A DNA stretch of 64,000 bases from positions 4,968,001 through 5,032,000 of the forward strand of contig JAFFSR010000343.1 of assembly GCA_017163975.1 (NCBI GenBank). Direction: 5' to 3'. A program made the position numbers and the translations under genes. The notes under the pieces were generated by a model. It saw only the letters and a program-made list of their open reading frames with translations. It was not told where the DNA came from and ran no database searches. Shown piece by piece: positions 50,615-61,275 of the stretch; within the stretch, counting starts at the first letter, position 1, and every line of letters begins with the position of its first letter. The DNA is from Anastatus disparis (taxonomy: Eukaryota > Arthropoda > Insecta > Hymenoptera > Eupelmidae).

Positions 50615-53150
50615 AATAATTAACGCATTAGAATAAAAATCATTTAGTAGCCGTTAAAGATGTATCTGCGTATGAGTGATTGCTTTATACATACCGAACA
50701 CTCATGTGAGCTTGTGTAGTGCGTATTCGCTTGCTATACTCTCTCTCTCTCTCTTTCTTTCTCTATCTCTCTAACCCAGGCTTGAATATACATCGCTTGG
50801 TATAGTATAGTGTTTCCTCTTTCTCTTATCTTATAACTTAGTTGTGTATGCGCGCACAGATAGGATCACACTTACACAACACATATTAAAATCTAACGTG
50901 ACGGCAATTTGGATTTTTATCCTTAGCAAATTTTTGAGGCGCGCCAAAAGAAGGATTAAGTTCAAAAAAATAATAATAAAAATAATAATGAAAAAATAAT
51001 AATGATAATAATGAGAAAAAAAATAATATTAATAAAATAGTAAACAAACAAATACAAGAGACAAATAGCGCGAAGTAAACAAATTCAGTTGACCTTGAAG
51101 ATCAAAGCTCGGCGGCCGAATGGATCGGCGAAAGAAAGAAGTACAAGTTTAATAGGATATTAAACAAAGATGTAAGCCGGTGGCAAGTATAGGATAAGCG
51201 ATAAGACTGACAATGACTGACGACTTCACAGATATGTGTGCAGATAACAGAATAAGTCTGAAAGATCTTCAGTGAAGTAGTAGGAGGATAAAGTAAATAA
51301 GGATTAATAAGGCCGTTCTTAAAGAAATACAGAGTAGAAAGACATTAAATTATATTTATGTGAACTAATTATCCAAAGTTAGTGCGAAAATTGGAAATAA
51401 AAACTTTGACGGATTTCCAACAACAGGAAGTCGGAAGAATAACGGTACAGATTAACTAGCAATAAACTTAAAATTTTACCTCTTTTCATTTAAAACCAAA
51501 ATAATGATTTCCAGAAAAAAAAATCATAAATTGAGGGTGGACTGGCAACCAATCGTATAACTAAAAATTATACGAATGGTAAAAAAAATCCGTTTTTAGC
51601 AACAACGAAGATTCTAGAATTTAGAATTAGGGTATAAAAGCTCCAAGCTTACAGTCGTGAGCCTTCTTTTTTCTAACTAATCTCTTGCCGGCTACAACGA
51701 CCTTCGCCAAGTAGTCTTTATGTCGCCAAGTTCCGTCTTCGATAAGCAGCCTTAACGTCACCAGGTCACACTGCAGTCAAGCCATCACACATCTGAGAAG
51801 CGGTCAACATGTGAGATTTGTATTGCAACTTGAAGTGTTCGTTAAAACAAAAGAAACACAAGGGCCCAGACAAGAGGCAACAAAGAAAAAAAAGGACTGA
51901 CGTTATTGGAAACCAAGAACTAGCAAAGCCAAAAAAGTCAAGGTAGAGAGTTTTTCAAAATTTTATTCAAAGAGGAGTATGACACAAAAACGGGCGGCTT
52001 TTATTGCTCGAACGCAAGTTAAAGGTAGCGCGTGTCTTTCGTTTTAAGTAAATTAAGATAAAGTAAATAAAATTGAATTAAATCAATAAAAATATTTAAC
52101 TAAATCTTGGAAATGGTAGCGTAGTTTTTCCCCAGAGCGAAATAGTGAAAGAAAAAAAAATGGATGATAAAATGAATAAGGCAAAGCTTCTGTTCTTTAT
52201 TTATGAAAAATAAAAATTAAGATTGTATGATACTAAAACTTTGCATGTGTATTGGTCTTTTAATTTATTCATCTTATTCTTGCTGTCTCTCTCTCTCAAA
52301 GACTTATTAATTTATTCATCTTATTCTTGCTGTCTCTCTCTCTCAAAGACTTATAATCCCGGAGACGTAGCGCTTGCGCGTTAGTCAAAAGACAGTCGGT
52401 GGATGGCTGAAATTCAGTCATTTATTAAAAGAAAATTATAAATAATTTAACTTGTGTGCTGAACGTAACGGTTCTAGCAAAATTGAATGAAATATAATAT
52501 AATACTTTTTCTCACTTTACTTGACAATCATAAAGCAATATATAGAAATGAAGAAAATATTAAAATTTATCATTCAAAATGTATAAAAAAAAATGTGTAA
52601 CTAGCTCGCAATGTTAGTAACATGTATAATTATAATAAATGAGTAAATAGTATTTCAATAATATAATTAATAAACACACAAAAAACAAGAAAAAATAATG
52701 CCTTGATTGGCAGAATGGGTCATGGGTTTGGTTCGTAAAGTCTATAAATAACTAGAATCTTTTTACTTTTTTCGATTTACACATAAGTTCAGGTATTTAT
52801 TGGCGTGCGTTATGCCTACAGTGAAGACGAGTGCACAACCGTGGCAGAAGATTCCTTTCGGAATTCTGCATACGGTCCAACTGTGGTTTTTCTTTCTACA
52901 ATTCTAGCAGTTAGGCTGAGCTGTTCCTATTTTTCTACTAGGTTTTTCGTATTCCGCTACTGGGCGAGGTGGTGGCTCAAGGTGTGGTATTAGGAATAGT
53001 ATAAGGTGTTATGGACATATTATCTGGTAGGGTGATCTTAAGTGACATGAGGAGTTAAATGATAGACGGTTGAGGCGTGGCGGACATATTTTGTTGGTAA
53101 TAGCTATTCATTATGATACTTTGCATGCTCACTCTTAATTTTTAGGCTGC
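50615..53150. other. Intergenic, promoter-like patches
   Basis: No coding gene recognised. A CT-rich microsatellite lies at 50739-50772. GGGTATAAAAGCTCC at 51631-51645 is a good TATA box followed at ~25 nt by GTCGTGAG; with the polyA-like signals near 52060-52090 this could be a solo LTR (about 51500-52110), but no second copy was found. A 51-bp tandem duplication (TTAATTTATTCATCTTATTC...) occurs at about 52260-52355. Confidence 0.35.
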
Positions 53151-53154
53151 TATC

Positions 53155-53620
53155 TTCTGCTCGTTAACTTTTCATATTTTCTCTAGTGCTACTTTTTGCT
53201 CGCTTGCACTTCTTATTTTTTTTGGTGCAGCTGTTTGCTCGCTCTCTCTTCATATTTTCTTTGGTGTTACTCTTTGCTAATTCACGCTCCTTATCTTCTC
53301 TGGTGCTGCTTTTTGCTCGCTCTTTTTACCTGTTCTAGTGTTGCTATTTGCTCGCTCACTCTTTTTATTTTCTCTCGTGCTGCTTTTTGCTTTTTCTCTT
53401 CTTATTTGTTAGGTTACTGCTCTGAGATATAATGTTGCTCTTAGTTTTTATGTTGATGCTTGCTCGCTTTCAGTTTCTATGCTGATTTCTTCAGCTCTGA
53501 TAAATAAGAAAATAAGAAGAGCGAGCTTCTTATTTTCTTATTGCTTATGGTTTTCTTTTGCTTGCTTGCTCTTTTTATTTCCTAAATTACTGCTCTGCTT
53601 CGCTCGTTCCTTTTATTTTC
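53155..53620 (-). repeat. Degenerate ~45-bp minisatellite
   Basis: About eight copies of a unit resembling TTTCTCTGGTGCTGCTTTTT plus GCTCGCTCTTTTTAT. The units drift and the array merges at its right side into the minus-strand ORF cluster, whose C-terminal codons (Ser/Gln/Asn-rich) may have fed the repeat. Confidence 0.6.
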
Positions 53621-53629
53621 TGATTGCTA

Positions 53630-55274
53630 TTAGTTATTTGCTATTTTAATTTGCTCTGTTTTTAATTGTTTATTATTCTGGCTCGGTGCTGATTGGCTAT
53701 TTGATATTTTGCTCTGAATAGGTCCAATGTTGCTACTGCTACTTACTATCTGACTATAGCTATTCCTATAGTTAGAGTTGCTCTCTAATTTGCTATCGCT
53801 ATTTATATGATAGCTTTTTGCCATATCGCTCTCTGCTACAGGATTTTTCGCTAAATAATTCTTAGTCTTTTGGCTATATGCTACGCTCTTGGATACCTTT
53901 GCTCTGTTTACTATTATGCTATCTGCTTTTGATATTCAAAGTAACTTTTGCTCTGCTCTTTTTTAATACTCACTTGAACATGTAGGTTTACCTTCTGGTT
54001 AAGTCCAACACACTCTACAGAAGGAAGCAGCGACTCTTAATATCCCCTCCCTTGCTCGTTTTCCTATTGCGCATAACGAGTGCAGTCCTTGATATAAACG
54101 TTGGTTTGTCTGCAGCCGTAGCACCTCATAGGCTAAGGATATTTGCGTAGCCAGTGTCCTAACTTTTAACATCTGAAGCACGGCTCTACTTGCTTTCGCT
54201 AGAAATTTTCCAGCATAGGTGATGATTTCAAATTTGGTTGTGACTTATGGTGAATTTTGCTCGGCATTTGGGGTTTATTATTAGAAGCATAGGTTTGATT
54301 GTTGTAGCTACGGGAATTAATTTTCCCAGCTTCATTAGAACAATGTACTTTCTGATTTTTAAACGCTGATTTTGACTGACTTTTGCTATTTTCCTGCGCT
54401 TTCACGTTATTCGCTGAAATTTTAGCTACAAAGGATGCAGGGTGATTACTGTTGATTAGAGCTAACACTGGTGTTGGGTCAAGATGCTGTAAATGATCTT
54501 CGACATCAAGGGGAGAGATAAGAGAACTCCTATTTAATCTAGGAATCTTCACACCAGTGTAAGCTGTAATAGGGAATAATCATTTTATCAGGGGCTGGAA
54601 GGGGTCTGTATGCATTATCTTGAGCTGTACGGTCTCTTTTCTATTGCCTATCCGTCGTCGTTTTGTAAAGCTGTAGACATGTTCTCCGTGGATTCTCTGC
54701 TGATAACTAAGATCAAGGTCTCGATATGCTCTTTTTTGTCCTCCGTGGTATGTCGTAGTAGTATTCGCAGAGACGGTATTAATTAATAGCATAGGGTTAG
54801 GGAAACTCGATGTACTTATTGAAAGGGGGTATGTGGTTGTGCTGAGAGTGGTGATTACGATGGCAGTATTACAAGAAGTAATAAGCGACGACGAATTTTC
54901 TTGGCCAGTTGGTAAATGGAGGGAATATTTACTGTCGTCATGAATAACTATTGCAATCTAAATACGATCATGCTGCTCGTTTTACAACGTAGTCGAGTTG
55001 CTTGAGGAAAGAGTATGACAGTCTAATATCTTGTCGTTCTTTGGCACCCAAGCAGCAACTCTTGCACCAAAATTCGTCTGAGCTCACACCGCAAAACCTG
55101 TGACCTGCATGTGAGTAAACTCCTTTTCATGCTTTCTCTTCGACTGCGGTAAAACTGCTCCATGAATAGTCCGTCTACTATTTGACAAATCTCATCAGCC
55201 GCTTTGAAAACATCTCTTCGGCATAAACTCTCTGAGATCAATAGGGGTTCTATGTTCAATTGTCTGCTCGCCAT
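53630..55274 (-). CDS. Unrecognised minus-strand ORF cluster
   Basis: Five open stretches follow one another from 55274 down to 53630. The first (55274-55023) starts MASRQLNIEPLLISESLCRR, with Cys and Arg pairs and a helical look. The second (open from about 54946 to 54580) is Ser/Thr-rich, then basic (KRRRIGNRKE). The third (54552-54199) starts MKIPRLNRSSLI and contains KNQKVHCSNEAG and a basic Ser/Asn/Gln tail. The last two (54181-53999, 53824-53630) continue Ser/Gln/Asn-rich. I recognise none of them. They could be exons of one fast-evolving gene, a decayed gag-like polyprotein, or chance frames; GC content here is higher than in the flanks, which favours real coding ancestry. Confidence 0.35.
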
Positions 55275-55799
55275 ATTTGCAAAAAAAAATTATGTTATTA
55301 TACTCGCAAGGGTTAGATAAAAAAAACTATTACTAAACTATTTTTATTTAAGTAACAAACCCACGCTAAGGTGATATCTAATCTCTGGAGGTTAGGTAAC
55401 TGTCTGCCTACAGCACGGGCTTTATATTAAAATAAAACAAAACTTTATTTAGCTGTAAAAAGAAATATAAAGCTGAGTGAATTAAAGCAGCAACAATTAG
55501 TTATAATTAATAAAATAAGTTAGTAAATCAAGACTATGATGCAAACAAAAAATGCCTATTAAAAGTGAAATGCACGCCAAAGCAAAAATATTCCAAGCAA
55601 AAGCTATGGTCTCTTCCATCGGTAAATGTAAGTCGCAATGCTGTGAGTAGGAAGAAGCACGCAGTAAGATCGCACGAGCTAAAGCACTCACAATTAACAA
55701 TATGCAATATAAATGTAATAAAAGCTTGCTTAATATGGAATTGCAAAAAGGGATTTATGCTGAAATATTAAGGTGCTGTAAGGATATGCCCTGCAAGGT
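55275..55799. other. Unassigned
   Basis: Nothing recognised. The part near 55565-55720 is open on both strands but resembles no family I know. Confidence 0.3.
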
Positions 55800-56285
55800 A
55801 ATTCCCAAAACGACCTGGACAAGGATATAGACATTTTTTCAAAAATATGGTTTATAAGAGCCTTTATAAGAACATGAATAACCAAAAAAACTAAGACTTC
55901 CAAAAAAAATACATGGAAAATAAAATAAAGCACGAATTGAATGCTTTAAATTAAGTTTTGTTTCATTAAAAAAGCTTTTGTTGTTCAAAAGTTACAGGCA
56001 ATTAAAATATGCTAATGAGATAGCGTAAAAAAGATGATCTTATTTTATACGCTAAAAATATTAAGTAAATATGTAGTAATATTTAATTAAGAATAACTTC
56101 CGAACAACAAAAGCTTTTTTAATGCAATAAAGCTTAGATTAAAGCATTTAATTCATGTTTATTTTATTTTTTATGAATTTTTTTGTAAAAGTTTTAGTTC
56201 TTTGGTTATTCAAGCTCTTATAAAGGCTCTTATTCACTATGTTTAGAAAAATGTCTATATCTTTGTCTAGGAGCCCTTTTGGACA
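55800..56285. repeat. Foldback, ~190-bp arms
   Basis: Left arm about 55800-55990 and right arm about 56085-56285 are complementary with ~80% match: GATATAGACATTTTT, AGAGCCTTTATAAGA, GAATAACCAAA, and the centre-most AAAAAAGCTTTTGTTGTTC against GAACAACAAAAGCTTTTTT. The loop is ~100 nt. No flanking duplication recognised. Confidence 0.75.
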
Positions 56286-57129
56286 AAAAGAAGAAATATG
56301 GATTCATTTTTTTTATCAAAAAATCATATCCTACACTTTCAGCCAAATCCGTTTCCCGAAGGTCAAACACTCTCCTTGTGAGTTTATGCTCTACACAATA
56401 AATTTTTATTGTTGATTTATAACGACACAAGAAAATTTTAAACTAACTGTAAGGAATATTTCTTTATAAAAAAAAAATTTAGTAGATTATATTTTAATGC
56501 AATACAAAAAAAATTAATAATTAATAACAAAAATTATTTAAGTGGCTAATACAAAAAAAATTAAGCTATAAACAATTTTACGTAGCACAGTCAAAGGAAT
56601 GATTTGTTTTCTGATTGCGTGGCATGACTACGTGTTGGTGAGACGATATAGATATAGATATGTACACATATATAGATGTATATATATATAGACATAGCTC
56701 TCTACAGTTGTATACTTGAGACGAAGCTAAGACGTGGGATTTGTAACTCAGAAATTTTTGCTATGCTTACGTGAACCGAGAAATAAAACTTTGTAAAGTA
56801 ACGTACGAGTCCGCGGCTACAAAAATCTTTAAATCAGAGAAATGCTTTATTTAAACAAAAAACGTTGCCAAGTGCCTTCGTGCAATGCTTTCTCATAGAG
56901 CTCATTAAGTTAGAGTGATTTGATTTAATTTTTTTAAATGTGATTTCAATGTAAAAAACATAATTTCTATTCAAGAAAAATTAGTGAGTGTGGGAGTGTG
57001 ATTAGGAAACAGGAAAAGAGAGTCAAGATTGGATGAAAAATAGGGTAAAAATGAGGATCAATCTAAGATAGAAAGACAGAGAGGAAGTGAGGACGTAAGA
57101 CAGAGTAAGTACAAACGTTGAATCAGAAA

Positions 57130-57465
57130 TAAAAAAAGTGATTAAAGAGCTACACAAAGAAAATTATTTTTTTTAAGCTTGTTTTATAAAGAATTAAAAG
57201 TGCGCTAAGAAAATCAGTTTTCAAAAGTTTTTCTTCTTTTAGCAGTCAAAAATAAGTTCCATACAAATTTTCAAGCAAATTCTTGGAGTATTTTGCGTAA
57301 AACACACAAAAAATGAAAAATCGAAATTTTTTAAAATTCTTAAAATGGCTCTAAAAAAACTACGCTAAGAAAATCAATTTTTAATAGCTTTTTGCCTAGT
57401 TAGACAAAAAATAAATTGTATGCAAAATTTGAAGCAAATCCATCGAGTAGTTTTCGAGATCTAAC
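57130..57465. repeat. ~175-bp imperfect tandem duplication
   Basis: GCTAAGAAAATCAGTTTTCAAAAG (from about 57203) recurs as GCTAAGAAAATCAATTTTTAA (about 57363), followed in both by CTTTT, a short gap, CAAAAAATAA-type sequence, AAATTT-AAGCAAAT and GAGTA-TTTT. Confidence 0.55.
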
Positions 57466-57483
57466 TTTTGACGTACTGAATTC

Positions 57484-57552
57484 ACACACAGACACACGCA
57501 CACGTACACGCACACGCACACGCACACGCACACGCACACGCACACGCACACG

Positions 57553-57625
<73 letters not shown>
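57484..57625. repeat. (CA)n microsatellite with CACACG block
   Basis: A block of CACACG repeats is followed by ~40 CA units. Open frames through it on both strands are artefacts of the repeat. Confidence 0.97.
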
Positions 57626-57628
<3 letters not shown>

Positions 57629-57701
57629 GATAAATGAATACTGTAAGGTAATTTGAAACCGAAAATTTGATTCTGCACCACTGTGCGGCGGTCACCTGTG
57701 A

Positions 57702-58015
57702 TCATTCAGTCGACTCATTGGCATTATCTATCACAGAGTAAGTATGATCACGTGAATAAAAAGCAAACCATTTAATTACCATGTCTGAACAATTCATACT
57801 GCGAAACTTTATAAGTAGTTTACCATGAGGAACTCTATTGAACGCCTTAGAAAAATGAAATAGAAGTAGCAATGTGATCATACGGCGATTGATAGCATAC
57901 CCTACAACATCCAGCAAATACAATAAGACTGTTTGAATACTATAACTCTTCCTGAAATCAGCCTGATGGCAGTCAAATAAAGAGTTTGCTTCAAAGTACG
58001 ATGAGAACTGTGTAT
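57702..58015 (-). pseudogene. LINE reverse transcriptase fragment
   Basis: From high to low coordinates: DCHQADFRKSYSIQTVLLYL (matching the QxGFRKGxST block), then LLLFHFSKAFNRVPHGKLLI (the D-FSKAFD-VPH block with the catalytic Asp changed to His), then NCSDMVIKWFAFYSRDHTYSV. This is the central RT of a non-LTR element, Jockey/CR1-like in wording, and a different family from the LINE at 21-26 kb. The YADD part is absent. Confidence 0.75.
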
Positions 58016-58429
58016 CGCTGGCCTAACAGAAAAGAATCTCAGCCATGTTATCTACCGAGAAAAAAAATTCACATCAAAAAGTACGACGGAAAAAATTTCA
58101 CTTTAAAGAGTGCGGAGAAAAAAATCTCATGTCAAAATATGCAGCGAAACGAAACTCCCTCGTAAAAAAATTTTAATGAAAATAATCAAACTTTGTAGTT
58201 TGGTCGCTGACAGCATATGAGTATAAAGTTTCAGGTCTCCTCTATAATTTTGCAATTTTGTAGTAGTTTTTTATGAGTAAAATTAGAATTTCTTGGTCAC
58301 CAAGCTCAACTAGTGGTCGTTTTTTTGTTATAAACAATTTAATTGTTTATAACGCTATGAAACATTAACTACCGAAAATACAGAGATGTTTTCAAAAGCA
58401 AAATTGTCCTAAATTAACATAAAAGTCTA

Positions 58430-59880
58430 CTCGATTTTAAATTTTTACGATATCTCATTTGTAACTTGAGATATCATAATTTATATGTTTATTTATAACA
58501 AAATGCGCTTTTCTCACGCAGAACACTTACTATAATCGATATATCCCCGGTCCTATGGAACTAAATTGAGTTTAGCAGGGCCTATTTTAAAGCTCAGGCA
58601 TTCAGTAATTATATCGTAGTAGGAAAATATCAGAAAAGTTTATTTGATTATTATTAAGGTAGTACTACCGTTAAGGGATTGACGGTTTGGAAAAATCTGA
58701 GATTTGGTATATTCGTGAATTTTAATTCAAATAAGAGCCAGTTAAATTTTGGCAAACTTTTAGAGCATGAGAAAAAAGTTATAAGCATTTCAGTTTTTAT
58801 TTTTTACTCGCGTTTTATATCTATATATAGTGTATATATAGTTATACATGTGCGTGCATTAAGCCTAGATGTTTATATTTGTTTTAAATTCGATAGAAAA
58901 AATGTATTTTTTCTTATTCGAATTAAAATCTACTTAAATATAAAATTACAAATTTTTCTGAACCGTCAATCCCTTAACGGTAGTACTACCTTAAAATCAA
59001 CAAAAAGTTAAAAAATTTCATAAAAAAAGCTTTATGCATTTGTTTATAATGGTTTTCTACCTACTTCTATGTGAAATAATGCATAAAAAATACCCTGAAT
59101 TTATAGTCTTTCTTGTAAATAATTGGTGCTATACCGAATTTTTACGATATCTCATTTACAACTTGAGATATTGCAATTATAGGATTTTTTTATAACAATG
59201 CACTCCATTCACAATGATCTCTTCCTATAATCAATATATTTTTGGTTCTACTGCACTTAATGGAGTCTAATACGGCTTATTTTAAAGCTTATACATTGAA
59301 TAATAATACTCTAATAGAAAAATATTTAAAAAGTTTATTCAACCATTATTAAAAATAACAAAAGCGTAAATAATTTGATAAAAGAAGGCCTTATAAATTT
59401 GTTTATGATGGTTTTCTACCTACTTCAACGTAAAACAATGTATAAAAAATACATTAAATTTACAGTCTCATTTGTAGATAATTAGTACGATTTTGGATTT
59501 TTATGATATTTCATTTTCGACTTGAAATATCGCAATTATATGATTTTTTATAACTTTTGCAGAACGCCAAATGCTTACTGTAATCAATAAATTTTTAATT
59601 CAATTGAACTTAATGCAGCTTAATACAACTCATTTTAAAGCTTAGAAATTTAATAATAATATTGCAATAAAAAATATTTAAAAAGTTAATTTAACTATTA
59701 TTAAAACCAACATAAGATTAAACAAATTTTAAAAAAATGACTTTATGTATTTGTTTATAATGGTTTTCTGCCTACTCTAACGTGAATAATAATAGTAATA
59801 CATAAATAATACCCTGAATTTATAGTCTTACTTGTAAATAATTAGTACAATATGTAATTTTCATATCTCATTTTGAACCT
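58430..59880. repeat. ~360-bp tandem array, four units
   Basis: Units begin near 58439, 59138, 59497 and 59853 with TTTTACGATATCTCATTT or a variant. Each continues with CTTGAGATAT, a TTATAACA stretch, TATAATC-ATATAT, a TTTTAAAGCT block and AAAAATATTTAAAAAGTT. The first interval is 699 nt because it contains the 337 bp of MITE plus TTAA; subtracting gives 362, matching the 359 and 356 of the others. The inverted ATATCTCA..TGAGATAT pair in every unit is a small hairpin. Confidence 0.8.
58658..58990. mobile_element. TTAA MITE in the 360-bp array, 333 bp
   Basis: A perfect TIR of ~30 bp starting GGTAGTACTACCGTTAAGGG, flanked by TTAA (58654-58657 and 58991-58994). The outer 12 bases are themselves a palindrome (GGTAGTACTACC). 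The 110-codon open frame inside is AT-rich and resembles no protein. Confidence 0.92.
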
Positions 59881-59954
59881 AATAAAATACGTTATGTTCA
59901 CACCGGCCACTTACCAGTTATCGATTTTAAGAAACAATCAGTATTATATTGTAA

Positions 59955-60770
59955 CATGGCAGATTGGCCATATTACTTAAGTGTATATTTGTAACGCATA
60001 TAGACAACAGAAGGGAGCATTTAACTACTGGCAAGACGGAAAGCAGACCACGTGAGTCAAATAGTTAAAACTATAACCCAAAATCGTTGGCACACACGCG
60101 CGAATTTATAAAGCCCGTATAATGTGCACTGATATGGCTAGCAAGCAGCTTGACTCGAGTAGCTGAGCTTGGGTCAGTTTAGGCTCGTTTGTCTCTCTCT
60201 TGTGTCGCGCGCAGCGTACAGCAAGAGAAACGAAGCTGAGCAGAGACAAGAAGGAATGCCATTGCATTATTCCTACTGTCGCCGGCGTCCAATATAGAGC
60301 CATTACGACTCGTGAGCGACTTGCGATATTGCGTAATACTATTCTGGTTGTGTGTTACAATTATCGTATTTAGTGTGAGTGAGACTAAGTAGCTTCAATA
60401 AAGTATAGATTTTTTATTTTATTTAAAATCAAGCCTTGTATTATTGCGAGTGCCATAGTGCTAAGTAAAATAGCATAATTTATTGCTTTATTTTGCGACG
60501 TGTGTGCCGGGTGATCTCGTGCGCGTCCTATTGCTTATTTTTCCTTCGTGCTAATATACTTTTTTTTGTGTGCTCGTGTCCTTTTTGCGTATGTCTGTTT
60601 TTCTTCAACTATCTGCTTTTACTCTTGCCGATATACTATAGTTCCGTTGCTAGTGCAAGCGGCGTCGCGTACGCTATGCGCGGCTGGCGTCCATCTTGAG
60701 CGTGCGTGCTATAATTGTGTAGTTATTAAAATAAAGCTTCTTTTTTTATTCAATTAATTAGATTCCGCAT
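59955..60770 (+). other. Possible LTR or promoter-bearing remnant
   Basis: TGTAACATGGCAGATTGGCC at the left, TTATAAAGCCCG (about 60109) as a TATA-like box, CAATAAAG signals at 60400 and 60732, and a GC-rich middle suggest pol II regulatory DNA such as a solo LTR. No duplicate copy or target duplication was found. Frames of ~65 codons here are not convincing genes. Confidence 0.25.
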
Positions 60771-60779
60771 CTGATCTTT

Positions 60780-61275
60780 ATTTAAAACTTAGTGCAACCT
60801 CCTTATCCCCAAGGTTTTCACAATATTATTCGTAAATTAAAATCTAAAGTAGCAAATTTTTTTTTTCATCACTATACAAACATGGAAAATATATTGACAG
60901 GTAACAATATTGAGAAAATAAGATCAATATTGTAAATATTTGTAAATTTGTTTATAAAGAATTATATTTTACGTTTATTATAACAATTAAAAATTAATAT
61001 TAAAAAAATTGTATTCAAAAAACAATTTAAATCTAATAAAGTAAGTTATTAAATATAAAATTATATTTCTCAATAATTAGTCATTTATTTACCATTATTC
61101 ATTTTTTAAATTATAAATGATAGAATAGATACTTTATACAATTTGTCATAAGTAGCCTTAATAAATCCATTAGGTTCAGAGAAAGAACGGTATTGTTATA
61201 AAAAAGCATATATTTGCAATATCTCAAATTAAAAATGAGATATCATAAAACTTTAAAATCGTATCAATTATATAC
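60780..61275. other. AT-rich, nothing recognised
   Basis: No gene. GATATTGC/ATGAGATATC words at 61210-61250 recall the unit of the 360-bp array and may be an outlying fragment. Confidence 0.35.

Noticed and set aside
57396..57705. Minus- and plus-strand frames of 73-101 codons through 57400-57700
   Set aside because: They are translations of the CA/CACACG microsatellite (Cys-Val, Arg-Val or Thr-His repeats).
58679..59011. 110-codon open frame at 58679-59011
   Set aside because: It lies inside a TTAA MITE and crosses its right TIR; composition follows AT content.
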